Shown: positions 23,119-34,697, counted from the first letter of the stretch. The stretch: 64,000 bases of DNA from Heliocidaris tuberculata (GCA_025618425.1 CM046833.1:4000298-4064297), one strand, 5' to 3'. A program made the numbers and translations. Notes: generated by a model not told the origin, from the letters alone.

Positions 23119-26100
23119 TTACGACAGAAGTTTATCTAAACCATGGCTTAAACCTCAATAAGCATAGTGCGTGCATGTCCTCATGTCCAATGGGAGGATA
23201 ATAATGTGCTTAAAGGGGAACGAAAGGCAACAAACATTAGCCGATAATCATGTAGGTTATTGTCAGCCTGTTAAAAATATCTTGAAATTACTCCTATTTG
23301 ATTATTTCAGAAGAACAATATCTCAAAAAGTTGCAGTTTCCTTGCTATACATTATCCCATGGGGACTGCCACTTTCTTTACAAAGTAATGACAGAGCAGT
23401 GCTATTTGTGAGATTATCCACTGACCTATATACTAGCTATGATGACACTCATGATCACCTGTGGAATGCATGACACTGGATTTCATCATAATAACCATTT
23501 TTGTAGTCATGTACATGTACATTGTACATGTACATTCAAATGAGAGGATTTTTATCCTCTCATATTACCTAATAGACCGGTTCGGTAATGTATTCAAATT
23601 TCATACATACCTTTCAAACAAAGGTTGTTCTTGACAACCAGAAAGCTTGCCCGAAGCTTGCCGGACATAGCAACAAGTAATGTATGCAAACTGGATTCCA
23701 AGCATTGAGGCTCATTTATAAAAAGCAGGTTAACAGAATACCTCGTCACTAGGCGCTCAGAGAATACATGTAAATGTGCATAAATTTGAATATATTACAG
23801 AACCGGTCTATTGTGTCAAGATATTTGGTTCAGCGATTTCATAGGTAAGGCAGTTTCTTTTGTTAAGCAAGATTTGGTATGCACAAGTTGTTGCTTGGTC
23901 AGACAAAGGTTTGTCAATTATTCAAAGAAGTGATTGTACATACAATTGCTCCAACATGTACATGTATATGTAGATATCACCTGTGCACGATGTTGGGGTA
24001 CCAAGATGGCTGCCATTTTGCATTGGTGGCTTTGGTTGTACAATTGCTATTCATTATGCAACACCATATCCATTATGTACAGGTACATGGACATGTATCA
24101 CAGTTTTTCAAAATGGCAGCCCCCATGGGATAATATCTAGCAAGTAAGCTACAAACTTACAGAGAGATTGAACATTCTCCTTACTGAGCAATTAAATAGG
24201 ATTATTTTCGAGATATTTTGAACAGGCTGACAACTTTCCACATGATTATCGCAGGGCTCGAAACTAACTGAAAATTTTGGTGGTCCAGTTGGTCCTCCAA
24301 ATTTGACTTATTTTCATTTTTGGTGGACCACACTCAATTCTGGAGGTCCACATTAAATAATAAAATAAATAAGATTTTTTTCAAACGTTTAGAATTATTT
24401 GTTTGTGGTATTGTTTTCAATTTCATGACATGTGCTTGACCTTTCACTTTCACGTACTGTATGTAAAAGCCGTAATTTTTCGCGTATTTTGCGAGTTGAT
24501 GTTTGGATGCTAATTTCACAGCTCGCAAAAATATTCCCATTTGATTAACGACTGCACTAATTTGCGCCGCAAAAAAAGTGAAGCCTGAGAAACCGGACCT
24601 CAGATCGCTATGATCAGGGAGGTGATGATGATTGAAGCATAAATTTTCACCTTAATCTGCTCTTATAAAATGCTAGCACTTAATGTACATAAATTCTGCT
24701 ACATAAAAGTTGGTTAGACACTTCAAAAATTGACTTGAATTTCACTTTTATTCTAGCTCAGAGCTAAAATGTTATGCCTTAATTCATTCTCCAGTAGAAG
24801 ACATTTATATTCTTTCATTTAATATGATTTTTTATTGAATTCCTGTTGCAATAATTCAGATTTGGTGTCAAATTATTGAATTTCTTCAATTATTCTTCAT
24901 TGATTTCTTATGTATCTTATTGTATTTTAAATTTCTTATGTATTTTGTTTTTTTTTAACTTTTGTTTTTTTTGGATGAAATTTGTCGGGGACACTTGTGC
25001 GATCATAAACAGCATAAAATAAATTAATTTTTAATCAGTAAAGGTAAACATATTCGTAGATTTCTTAAAATTGTCCCTGAAAACATATTTTGTATTGAAA
25101 TTGTACATGAAATCACGTTTTTGAGCAATTTTTGGTCTGATGTGCAAGTACGAAATGTTGCGCAACTTCGGAACCGTATGCCCGGACATCGTGAATTTGG
25201 TTTCAAAAGATGCGTGAGATTCGAAAGAAAAAAGTCCTGAAAAGCCGCGCGACTGCTTTGCGCATTGCGGACATATCGCAAGAAACATCTGGGGGGGTGT
25301 GTGGTTTCCATCCCCCCCCCCCCCCCCCCCCCTCCCCGTCCTTTTGGAGTTAAATACGCTTATTTACGATTATTTTAGTACACGGCATAGGTTTAAACCA
25401 TGGTTTAGACCATAGTTTAAGATAAACCTCTTTTGTGAATTCGGACCTCTATGTTTGCAATTGTGAAGGTTTGTTGCCGTAAAAATAACAGTTTCTGGTG
25501 TTACGGTAAACATTTACCAGAAGGCTGTTCATGTGATTTTGTTGCTCACAGTTTCAACTCCAACTAGAGACATAAATAAACATTCATGATTTTTCAACTT
25601 GCATAATTACAATTGAAATTGATAGGAAAAAGCTTAGTTTGTGCTTGGCTACATGTACATACCAGAGGAAGATGTGCCATTAGCTGGACTCCCTCCCTCT
25701 GAAGGTCCATTCTGTGTCCCATTCAGGGCTGGTCCGCTGCCATCGCTAGGAGGGGGTGATGTACAGCCATTGACCAATATCTTGTCTTCATCCTGGTCAT
25801 TCTCTGTCTTCCTCTTCTTCTTCCTGGGCTCCTCTCCCTCCTCTTCCTTCTTTTCCACTTCCATCTTTTCTTCTTCCTGTTTTCCGTCTTTGCTGTCTGC
25901 TGCCCTCTTTGCCAGAGACTGGAGAGTAGGTATTTGTGATTTGTCATTTGAGGTAGATGAGGCCTTTGAACAAAGTAAATGAATTACTATTATCATTACA
26001 CACAGTTTGAAAGGGGAGCACAAGTCAGCATGAATTGATTTTCAAAGGGACTCTTTGAAATGAAATAAAAGAGGACTTGACTGATATTGTCATAACAATG

Positions 26101-29100
26101 ATGACAATTTAAACAAATCTGTGTTACTTGATAAAAAGATTCTGAGCAAAAGTGCTCAAGCCTAAAAGAAATTAAGCAAAGATTACCAACTTTTGTAACA
26201 AAGAACCAACAAAGCCAATATTCCCTATGCTATGATCATGTCTCTCTACCTTTTAAGCACTGACTGGAATATTGTATGAGGTTGTATGAAAAATGTTGTA
26301 TAGTACCTGAAAGGCTGCAAATATAGTCTTCAAGAAACAGATTCAGAGCCACCATGCAAGATCTTCTTTTTTTTCCTATTTCAAATAGGTGGTTATTGAT
26401 TGTTTACTGGAACTTGCTTCATTATTATTTTTTATTATTATTATCATTAAATTTTTAAATATACTATATCTCACTAAATTTGAGATTCAGCAGGGCTGAA
26501 CACTAATAAGGATCTGGTGCACATGAACCTCAAAATTTGAACTCCAAATCCCAAAGTTTAGAATTTTGAACAGGAAATGCATGCACAGAGACCATGAAAA
26601 TTTCAATCCTGACACCCTGTAGGAAAAGTTTAGTGTAGAGCCCTGGATACAAGAAGTAACATAATCTCACCTTGCTAGACTCTGCTTGGGTATTATCAGG
26701 GAGCACTGTGGAATTGGTGCCATCAGGAGAAGTGGATTGCGAAAGGGCCTTCGTGGGTGAGTCTGCCGGGATGGTAATAGCCTCTGGAACTCCTGCACTG
26801 GAGGCAGCAGTGGCAGCTCCTGCAGTGGCTTGGTTGCCCACTAGCTGAATCATGGGTTGACCTTCTGGAGGTTGTTCAGAATTGCCATTAGGAAGCTGGC
26901 CATATGACCCTGATGTCTCTGCTTGAGGATATTCTCTGACTTTCAACGGGCGCGCGCTTGCAGCTGCAGCTGCAGCAGCTCTGGCAGCTACCGATGCTGC
27001 CTTTGCCCTCTCCCCGATCTCCTTCTTGCGCTGTTCCTCCACTTCCTTGAGAATGGCAATGAGGGCCTTTGTCTGGAGACGCCAAAAACCTTCGCTGACA
27101 GCAACTCTTCGGCTGCTGTAAATCATAGTCAAGGCACGCATTGTCTTTGTGAAGCAACCAAACATGCAGTTGTCTAGCTCCTGAGAGAAGTTGACGGAGT
27201 CCTTCATAGACAAGTCTCCTTTGAAGCCTGCAAATAGCTCTACAGGGGCTATCGTGTTTAGAGGTGGAACAGTATAGTTCTGAGTCCGGAATATGAGGTC
27301 GTCAAGGGTGGGGAACAGAGGTACATCCTTCAGCTTTTGGCTATGACACCCCATGGGGATCTTATAGAGTATCTTGTCAGCTTCCTTGTAGTTCATCTTG
27401 TCCGACTCATTGCAAGGGCCTTGGAGATCAAAGTAAAGCTTGTACGCGACTTCCCTGGAAAGCTTCACAACTGCTGGATTCGTCACCATGTCCTTGTTGA
27501 ACTTAGACGGCTTGGCGTAGTTGGGCATTGAAAAGTTTGAGGGTCCTTTCAACAGTTCATTCCTGATGGTATCCACAAGTTTGTTGGCATCTGGTAGGTC
27601 CACCTTGATCCTTGAGATGTAGGCATGAGGAATCTTGCTTGGCTCAAGGTAGGGATCTTGCAAGGCTGCTATCGTGCGATTTGATGACTTGTAGTCTGGC
27701 CCTTGCCTCATCTCTTGTAGAATCTTGCTGACAGGAGCATTAGAACTCCTGCCTATTCCAGAAGCGGGGTAGCGATGTGTCTTGTAGGTTATTGAGCTCT
27801 TGGAGATTGGGTGAGTGATTTTGTTGCTGGGGCGGTACACTGCCGAATGAAATGTCTTTTTATGGTGTTCCAAGGCATCTCTTGTATAGCAATCACGGTC
27901 ACACATAAGGCAAACATAAGGTGTCCTTTGTGTCCTCACAACAGGGTATCCATCTCGATTAATGACAGATTTGCTGACAGATTTGCTTGCAGAAGAACCT
28001 CCTTGGTTAGCAACAACAAGAGTGCGATTGCTGGTACCACTGTTCGTTCCGGCTGCTGACTTGGATTGTGCACCAGGTGGAGTTGTCTTGCTGGATGTGC
28101 CTGTAGGAGTCTTCCGACGCATCAACTGCCGGAAGTAGTTGTGGATCTTCTGCTCGTGCATGTCCCTCTGGCATTCGAGAATGAAGGACTGCCTGCACTG
28201 GGCGCAGGGAAAGCTGTGCGTCCGTAGCCGATGGATCTCATAGTCGCACTGGCTGAACAGCGTTGAACTGTAATGACAGTGTGGACAACTGAAATGAGAG
28301 CCAGGACGTTGCTTCATGTGTACCGATGCATCCTCCATCTTGAAGAAGGCCTGATGGCATCTCAGGCATTCTATCATCCACTTCTCTCCCGACGGAAGAG
28401 TCACATAGGTGTTACCCATGCGAACTGTTGTCAGGTAGACACGACCTTCTTCCTTTTTATCACTTTCATCAGCACTACTGTTACCACCACTCTCCGTCTG
28501 TTTCACATCCATTACCGCTTTAGGCTGAAGGACCTTACTCTTTTTTGCAGGAGAATCGTCAGAGATGCAAATGATTTCGGGTTCTTCACTTTTATTTTCC
28601 TTTGATTTTGCACTCTCTTCTTTGCTGTCCTTGTCCTTAGCTTGCTCTACATTGGAATGTTCATTAGCTAATGCATCTGTTTTCACCGGTTCATTCTCAC
28701 CATTTTCGTTAGCATGCTTTCCTGATTCATTTTGTTTTGTTTCGCTACTGGCACCTTCACTCTCATCACTTTTCAATTTATCTGCTTCTGATTCAGGTTT
28801 TTTCTTTGTAGAGTCTTTTTCATTTAAACTGCTATCATCATCTTTTGTAAGGTCCACTGTTTCTGATTCTTGTTTCTTTTGTCCATTTTTCTCAGCATCA
28901 GCTTCCTGCTTTGCACGTATCTCCGAGCGGGGTCTCATCCTCGCTAAAACCTCCTCCGGAATGTCAACACCATGCACCATTTGAACGTGGCTCATGAAGT
29001 TCTTGCGCAGCTTGAAGCAAATACAGCAGGCCTCGCACCGGAACTTTGCCTGCCCATGAAGACAATGGAACTGCTGAGCAAACATGTTAGCAAAGTACAT

Positions 29101-29778
29101 ATCACATGCCGTGCAATAATACCCCCAATTGTACTTGACCTTTTCATTACTGATGTTGGTCACCTTTGGCAACTTTGATTGTTGTTTGTTTTGAAACATA
29201 ATAGCCTGAGGCTGTTGCTGCTGCTGCTGCTGTTGCTCTTCTTGTAGCTGTTGCAGCTGCTGCTGATGCTGCTGTTGCAGCATCTGATGTTGCTGCTGTT
29301 GTTGTAGCAATTGTTTCTGTATCGCTCTCTGCACTTCCGCCTGATGCCCAGATTCTGCTTTCTTCTCCTTGACCTCTGGAGTCGCGGCTTTAGATGGCTT
29401 TTCTGCTTTTTCGTTTTTCTTGGGAGTTTTAGGTTTACGACCCCTCTTACTGGGACTTTTTTCCTCACTAGGAACAGGCACCTCCTTAGGGTGAGTGTTG
29501 GCAATGTGATAGTCAAGCTTGCTCTTGCGGGAAAAAGAGGCCTTGCACTCTTTGCACGGATAAGACTCTGTCATCATGCCTCTCATCTCCATGCCAGAGC
29601 TAAGTCGACTCAGTCGTTTTTCCGCTAACGTCATTGATGACCGCCTCTTAGGAGTACCCTCCTCATCATCATCCTCATCCTCATTATCAACTTCACCTTC
29701 ACTCTCATCTTTCTGCTTTTCTTTCTCCTTCTCTTCTTTGGAGTCCACCTCCATTTTGTCGTCTGCTTGACTGCTCAT
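15278..29778 (-). CDS. Seven-C2H2 zinc-finger nuclear protein, MEP-1-like
   Basis: Coding exons 29778-26671, 25963-25663 and 17586-15278 join in phases 0 and 1 to 5,718 nt (1,905 residues). The chosen start is the first ATG in the exon after the acceptor at 29803; upstream in-frame residues would be intronic. Order of features (protein numbering): acidic N-terminus; C2H2 finger 1 (C75, C78, H91, H96); AT-hook-like RGRKP near 112; glutamine-rich segment about 155-190; fingers 2-3 (222-269); acidic linker with a SUMO-interaction-like EIICISDDSP (401-410); fingers 4-6 (471-546); finger 7 (623-644); a conserved-looking region to about 960; an Asn-Gly-rich stretch; helical blocks; and a histone-H1-like KASPK/TPK tail. 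Seven fingers plus a Q-rich region recall invertebrate MEP-1, the Mi-2 partner in chromatin repression. The homology is by architecture only. Confidence 0.85.
18809..19320. mobile_element. TTAA-flanked TIR element B
   Basis: Perfect 18 bp inverted ends (AGGGATTGATTAACTTTG and complement) flanked by TTAA at 18805-18808 and 19321-19324. The 512 bp interior has a GC-rich core (about 19040-19160) including GCGATCGATCGCG. There is no coding frame. Its right-hand TTAA is also the left-hand TTAA of element A copy 2. Confidence 0.85.
19325..19825 (+). mobile_element. TTAA-flanked TIR element A, copy 2 (uninterrupted)
   Basis: 501 bp with the same ends as copy 1 but in opposite orientation. It starts directly after TTAA (19321-19324) and ends before TTAA (19826-19829). 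It carries the empty TTAA site corresponding to the MITE insertion in copy 1. It lies in the last intron of the zinc-finger gene. Confidence 0.85.
20175..21995 (+). CDS. LINE reverse transcriptase (endonuclease missing)
   Basis: The 606-codon open frame has the fingers/palm motifs of an APE-type LINE reverse transcriptase. These are NYRPVALTS near 174, FLDMSKAFD near 246, GVPQGSVIGPLLF near 305, and the catalytic FADD near 335 followed by a KYLGV block near 410. The C-terminal thumb-like region ends with a WDKLPSDV block. The frame is uninterrupted, so the copy is young or recently lost its 5' part. The N-terminal apurinic endonuclease is absent and the ATG is probably not a natural start. 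Clade (CR1/L2/jockey-like) is not resolved. RNA from it would run antisense to the zinc-finger gene. Confidence 0.93.
   Translation: MKVLTPNKVKVLTRKAYWLYVNTLFACKDNRRKFWSFVRSRKHSLPPPKFQFNGVNLTQPDDIAAAFNGHFSSVFSPPSPLPTDVPDCTLPISELSHLSVSDSEVCSALLRLPGNKSPGPDGVLPNILSKVASEVSYPLSILFNASLSCGSVPSSWRKSHITPVFKDGNRSSVTNYRPVALTSILCKVLERFVVNAIQDHVGLYGLMSKHQHGFTKGKSCVTQLVNLIHNWATTLDKPRPPHIDAIFLDMSKAFDRMPHSILLSKLATKYNIRGNIWKWVRSFLSDRIQGVLFMGALSSWSKVSSGVPQGSVIGPLLFNLFVNDVISDVDSDLLLFADDMLLFRVIRTHDDEIQLQHDLDLLQNWTTTNGMSFNSSKTKVMHVTRKRDIPNTVYTMRGTHLSCVSSHKYLGVLISSNLSWKSHVDAITARASRLLGFIRVVARGSSTFAIFALYKALILPIIEFGVPAWHPNTSSQIQQIERIQRIATRIALKQKRGVMPYEERLRVLNWSTLSARREYLLCSFTFKCLYSCCDCEALLENTLINKRRLSTLSFCHLPSRTQALFLSPSRRFPRLWDKLPSDVKDASVVSSLSCFLLSLKRTLLSE
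22471..22506. other. Perfect 16 bp stem hairpin in LINE 3' UTR
   Basis: AAATACACAGAGGAGG, loop CAAA, then the exact complement. It lies in the 3' UTR of the LINE. Confidence 0.85.
22928..23014 (+). other. LINE 3' UTR stem-loop
   Basis: CGGAATGGCATGTG pairs exactly with CACATGCCATTCCG about 55 nt downstream. It sits about 100 nt before the tail, where LINE reverse transcriptases of several clades recognise their RNA (family knowledge). The sequence is preserved in the copy at 60803-60968, which begins within the upstream arm. Confidence 0.7.
23214..24257. repeat. Foldback with about 140 bp arms
   Basis: The arms at about 23238-23372 and 24108-24257 are inverted copies, with shared blocks GATAATCATGT, GTCAGCCTGTT and ATTATCCCATGGGG. 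The left edge starts at TTAA (23210-23213) followed by AGGGG. A separate MITE (23571-23812) sits between the arms. Confidence 0.65.
23571..23812. mobile_element. MITE with AATAGACCGGTTC ends
   Basis: 242 bp. It starts AATAGACCGGTTCGGTAAT and ends with the near complement ATTACAGAACCGGTCTATT. The ends match over about 28 bp with few differences. No clear target duplication, no coding frame. Confidence 0.75.
24258..25662. other. Intronic DNA, unassigned
   Basis: Part of the last intron of the zinc-finger gene. It contains a C tract (about 25311-25335) and a palindromic AAACCATGGTTT region near 25395-25425. No exon recognised. Confidence 0.4.
25663..25963 (-). CDS. Zinc-finger gene, middle coding exon
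   Basis: 301 nt, phase 0 in and phase 1 out. It encodes a Lys/Glu-rich segment with a basic patch PRKKKRKTE (likely nuclear localisation signal) and a Gly/Ser/Pro-rich end. The acceptor is TTTGTTCAAAG|GCC and the donor is TCTG|GTATGT. The intron between it and the upstream exon is 707 bp. Confidence 0.8.
26671..29778 (-). CDS. Zinc-finger gene, first coding exon
   Basis: A 3,108 nt coding part (1,036 codons, phase 0 end) carries all seven zinc fingers and the poly-Q. The acceptor (minus strand) is TTCTCATTCCAG before 29802. The donor AAG|GTGAGA ends the exon at 26671. The exon begins 24 nt before the ATG and that leader has no stop in frame, so the start could move if an upstream exon is coding. 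The last residues before the donor read QAESSK. Confidence 0.85.
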
Positions 29779-29802
29779 CTTTGCTGAATAGGCATTTATC
29801 AC

Positions 29803-32800
29803 CTGGAATGAGAACAATAAAAGACACAGGTAAGTCCAACACAGTAATTGCTGAAGAATGGTCATTGAAAATATCCATGGTCTTAAAGAAAAGGTTGAGT
29901 TCTGGGAAAGGTGAAATATAATTTGTCAGCTTTCTCATTCCTGTTTTATCAGTTTGGAAGTACATCATAGAAATGAAATGTTCCCTGAAAAGAATTGCTC
30001 AGACTCAAATTCGAAATATGAGGGAGGGAGGGGACATGGCGAAGCATTCGGGCTGAACATTCATGCCACATGTGTGTGTGCAGTCCCATATACCCATTTC
30101 TGTGTTTAGAGCATGTGCTTTTTCAACGAGACTGGGTAAATTTCTTATCATTTTGATAATTCCATTTCCAAAACCTCACAGTATACACCAATTCTTATGC
30201 AAAGATGATCAACCTTTCCCAACTGCTTTGAGATAGTTTCTTTCACAATGTAATCACATGATTAGAACTCAACTTTGTCTTTAAATTGAAATTATGTGTT
30301 CTAAGTCTGTCTTATAAAGAGTTGCGATTAAATGCATTAAATGATTGCATTAATTGATTGCAACTTCATGGGAGATTGACATCAATTGCAACTCTGAACA
30401 TAAAACTGTAAATTTGTGATTGATAGGACAGTAAGACAGGAAACACTGTGTTTCAATACATGTAGATACACTTTACAGCTTACCCTCAATGAATGATCAC
30501 CTATGGACTATTATTGTAAATGCAGCATCTCAAATAAGTTTACATGTACATCACATAAACTTGCCAAGGATACTGAAAACTCAAATGGCTCAAAATATAT
30601 TTGGAGCTCTGGAAGATTACACCCAGAACTATTGAAAAAAGAATTCAGAGCCCTCAAAATAGCCTTGTTTTCTTATGTTATATTTTCATGTTTTTTGAAT
30701 TTTTGTTGATACAGGGCCCTTTGGTAGATCAGTTTCAACTGAAAGGGCTACCCTGTCAAAATAAAACCCTGTCAAAATAAAATAAGAAAATAAGAAAATT
30801 TTCATGTTGTATAGTTTGGAATGTTTCATTTTGGAGTGCTTCTTTATCACACCTGTGGCAAATCAGTCATATCAAAGTCTGATCTTAATGACCACATCTT
30901 TCCTTTTCTCGCAATTTGGTTAAGTAGTAATAAATCATCATTTATACAAATTTTGGCACTTTGGGTTTTTTTTTATTTTGTATGGGGGATTACCCCCAAC
31001 CCCTCTTAGGGTGAGGCACCCCATTCCCCCCCCCCCCCCCCTTTAAATTGTTGACTGCATTTTGTAGATACATGTAGGTCCTATTGGAAATTTGCATGTT
31101 GAAGCAGTATATAGTATATCCATAGGTGTACGAGGCAGGGGGGGGGGGGGGGGAGGGGGAGGAAACTAGCAATCAATTGTGTTTGGAATTTAACTATTCT
31201 CAGTGGTCTTAGTTACATGCATGGCCAGGGGTCCTAAAGCTGCCCAGGTCCTAAATAATACAATGCGATAAACTTTTGGTGTGACTGAGCAACAAGATTA
31301 TCATTTACGTTCGCCAAAAAGAATGAGTAATTTTCCTTTATTTTTTTGTGATATTATCATTATTTGGAAATCGGGGTGAAATTCACATCAGTCAGCTTCA
31401 AAATGAAGATTTACATTCATTTATTATGTGTAGCTTTAGGACCCTTTCATTTTGTCGAACAAATTCGACATGGGTATCGACATCGACTTGTAAATTAATG
31501 TTATTGATATTTCTCTGACATTGTAATTTTCTCAGGGATTTAATTTCAGAGTATGTGTACATGTACATGTATGTAGAAACAAATTCGCATTAAATCCTTG
31601 AAAATATGACTTTTTAGCCCCTGGAAACAAAGTGAATAGCTTTAGGTCCCCCTATCATACATGTACATACATGTATATTGGTCACTTTCAACATTAATTT
31701 TCTCCACTTCATTTGCACATGCAATACAGAGGCTCTAAACATGGTGAAAGTGCATCTGATGAGTGATTTTTGTTACCTCACTGCCGATACGTTCTCCAAT
31801 TCTTTTTTTATTTCATTTCAAAACAAGAATATTAAATAATATATAAAAAGGACTTAGGAGGTGGGCTGAAAAAAGGAAGAAGGGGAGAAGAAACTATTTT
31901 ATTTCATTTGGCCTTATCATATTATTCATATTTTATAAAAATTAAAATATATAAAACATGTAGGCAACAAAACAGAAATGAAGGAGGGGCAACAAAATAG
32001 AAATCAATTTAAAATTGGCCTTCATATTGATGTGATTATAATCTCAATTTATAAAATCTTGCTTGATATTGCCTTTTCTTCCCCCCCCCCCATGCAAGTT
32101 TTGAAATTGTTTTCTTTCTTAATCTTATGTCTATATTCATTTGTCGACACTTAATGACAGACATATTTCTTCACACACAAATGTAACCTGATAACAAGAC
32201 CAGTTACTTGTATTCACCAGAATATTTTAGACTTGACACTGTAAAGAATATAGGAGACTAACCAGGCAGTACAAAGTTAACCAACAAAGGATTTACATCA
32301 GTACCCTCACGCCATGTTGGAAATCTAATTGATTGGGCACAGCCATTAGAATTTTAGGGGTGAGTTATATGGGAATTACATACAAAGGAAATAACATAAA
32401 ATAAAATTACACTTAAACATATATCAATTGTAGTTTCATAATTTAAAATATATAATAAAAACCAATGCAACCTTAACATTTAATAAAAATCATCAGTAAT
32501 TGTACTTGGCAATTATTTTCTTCAAAGATTTTGTCAAGCCTGAATTAAGGACAGTGTTCTTCACCCCTATTTCTGTCATGACAATGGAATGGTCCAAATT
32601 ATCTTCAATAAAACTAAATCTCTGATTTGACTGAAACCGAGTGAATTTGGGCCTGATTTGCTTAAAATTTCAACTTAAATTAAACTATATTAAACAGATA
32701 ATACGTACATGGATAGAAAATTCGACAGACTTCGCAAAATATACACCGGTATCAAAACAATGTTCAAATATAGCGCCGTACCTCAATACTCATTCATTCA

Positions 32801-32971
32801 ACATAGAAATCTTAGTCTACATACGTTTCCACGTAATGTCTATCTCTATGCGTACACAAACGGAGACTACGCTACCCCGAAAAGTGTTAACGCACCTCCC
32901 CCAAAAGACGCTCAAAGTATGCCTATTACCCCATGAAAATACAAAAATTCCGTAACAGAGTGAATATTTAC
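29803..32971 (-). other. Probable first intron of the zinc-finger gene
   Basis: Bounded on the minus strand by donor GGAG|GTAAATA (32971) and acceptor TTCTCATTCCAG (29803). No coding exon is recognised inside. It contains a dispersed repeat (30820-31165) with C and G tracts at about 31027-31042 and 31138-31153. Confidence 0.4.
30820..31165. repeat. Dispersed repeat, copy 1
   Basis: Shares blocks with 34350-34660 (CAAATCAG, CAAAGTCTGAT, AATAAATCAT and ACAAATTTTG) and with 35420-35545 (TATTGGAAATTTG). C and G homopolymer tracts lie at its right half. Confidence 0.6.
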
Positions 32972-33130
32972 CTCCTAAAAGGTACCATCATGAATTCAAA
33001 TAGCAGCTAACGATGATTATGCTGTGGTAATGGTAGTGAACGTACGGCCGACTGTGCTTCTTTCGTTCGAAGGATGGCGCGGTACACAACAGCAATACAG
33101 TTTTTCCTCTTCTTTTTTCGCCTCTTCACA
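32972..33130 (-). other. Candidate 5' noncoding exon
   Basis: The minus-strand segment lies between a likely start near 33130 and a GT donor at 32971. Splicing it to the acceptor at 29803 gives only a short upstream frame (ATGATGGTACC...), which stops at once, so the main ATG at 29778 stands. Inference from signals only. Confidence 0.35.
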
Positions 33131-33190
33131 ACGCAAAATGGCTGTAGTATATTCCGCTTATATACAAACCAAAACCGAATCGCGTCGTAC
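33130..33190 (-). promoter_or_regulatory. Candidate promoter of the zinc-finger gene
   Basis: TATATAAG (minus strand, 33164-33157) lies about 20-30 bp before a YY1-like GCCATTTTG motif (33142-33134). YY1-type motifs at start sites are common in animal housekeeping promoters. The surrounding 200 bp has more CpG than neighbouring DNA. Confidence 0.4.
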
Positions 33191-33496
33191 AGTAGACACC
33201 CGTATTCTTGGAACAAATAACAGCGCGCGCACACACGCACATTGAGGGGTCGTCATAGAAAAGAAAAGTAAACAATGGAAAAAATATCCTTCATTCAATA
33301 TATCATTATTATTCATTCAAATGCAGCAAAAAAAGTAATAAGCAACATATATTTCTCAGACCTTTTTTTTTTTTTTTTTTGCTTATTACCCCAACCCTTT
33401 TGGTCTACTTTTTCTCTTTTGTATAAAAGAAGACGACGAAGAAGAAAAAATAACCCTCTCTGATGAGACTCATTCTCTCTAATCTCCGGGAAAGTT

Positions 33497-34022
33497 GGGG
33501 GGGGGGGGGGGGGGTCGTTGGCCAAACAATTTCAAAATTTTATTCAGTAATTGACTAAAGCTTAGATTCCTTCCTATATAGAGACCGTCTTCATCTATTT
33601 CTCGCTGGAGTTCTGGCCTATTCAAGAAAGTCATTTTTGTATTTAGCCCTAATCAGCCGGTCACCTTATAAGGTTTGTCTTGTAAGTCTCGAACAAGAAA
33701 ATATCCTAAATTCAATTCAATTTTCCCTTTCTTTAGAATGCTTCGTTTACCAGCAATAAAATTCATTTAAAAAGAAGAAGAATGAAGAAGAAGAAGAAGC
33801 AGAGAAGAAGAAGAAGGAGAAGAAGAAAAGGAGAAGGAGAAGAAGAAGAAGAAGAAGAAGAAGAAGAAGAAGAAGAAGAAGAAGAAGAAGAAGAAGAAGA
33901 AGAAGAAGAAGAAGAAGAAGAAAGAAGAAGAAGAAGAAGAAGAAGAAGAAGAAAAAGAAGAAGAAGAAGAAGAAGAAGAAGAAGAAGAAGAAGAAGAAGA
34001 AGAAGAAGAAGAAGAAAAAGAA
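33497..34022. repeat. G tract followed by (AAG)n microsatellite
   Basis: G tract at about 33497-33514 and a 250 bp AAG array at about 33771-34022. The Glu/Arg/Ser-rich frames are artefacts. Confidence 0.9.
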
Positions 34023-34349
34023 GCCTTTTCTGTTTTTCTATATCCGCGGGTGGCTATTGGTGCCTCCTCATAATTTTTGGCTGTACTTGCCTTCAGTTGC
34101 ACCATTATGCAAAATACTGAATAAGCCCACCCCCCCCCATAAAAAAAATATACTCTCATGCATATTGGTACAGAAAATCAAGCACTATGCCGCCCAGCAA
34201 GAAAGCGAGGGCCCCCTATGTACCCGGCAACCCCATAAGGGGAACAAAATCTTGACTACGGCCACTGCTTATAAACTCTAACAGAATAAACTGGGGGGAA
34301 AAACAGAAAAGGGTATCCCCCCCCGCCATCCCAGACGAATAAGTAATGA

Positions 34350-34690
34350 TTTCATTTTGAATAGTTTGGGATTTTCATGTTGGAGCACTTTTTCATCACA
34401 CGGACAAATCAGACAATCAAAGTCTGATTTTGATGTTCACTAAAATTTCTGTGTTTTAGTGAAGTATCAGCAATACTTTTTCATGGGGGAGAAACTGAAA
34501 TGAAAGATTGCATGGTGTAACGCAGACTGAAAACTAAACCTACAATTCAATTTCTGTTTTTGTTTTGTTTGTGTTTTTTTGGGGGGAGGGGCTAGCCAGC
34601 AATAAATCATTATTTAGACAAATTTTGACGCCTTTTTATTTATTTTTGCTAATTCCATTACTATACGATATACGATAATTTTACTTATGC
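34350..34690. repeat. Dispersed repeat, copy 2 (left part)
   Basis: Diverged copy of 30820-31000. It is cut at 34690 by the hAT-like MITE, and its continuation may be at 35420-35545. Confidence 0.55.
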
Positions 34691-34697
34691 AGTGTCA

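Noticed and set aside
23540..23561. TGAGAGGAT-TTTT-ATCCTCTCA hairpin resembling a bacterial terminator
   Set aside because: All surrounding evidence is animal nuclear DNA; kept only as a short palindrome.
25024..25311. 95-codon minus frame in the last intron
   Set aside because: No recognisable domain, overlapping frame of similar length, no splice support.
26530..29865. Longer frame ends of the main zinc-finger exon
   Set aside because: Residues before 29802 and after 26671 fall outside good splice signals and look non-coding.
32641..32955. Two overlapping plus frames of 104 and 75 codons
   Set aside because: No homology recognised and they lie beside a better-supported minus-strand first exon.
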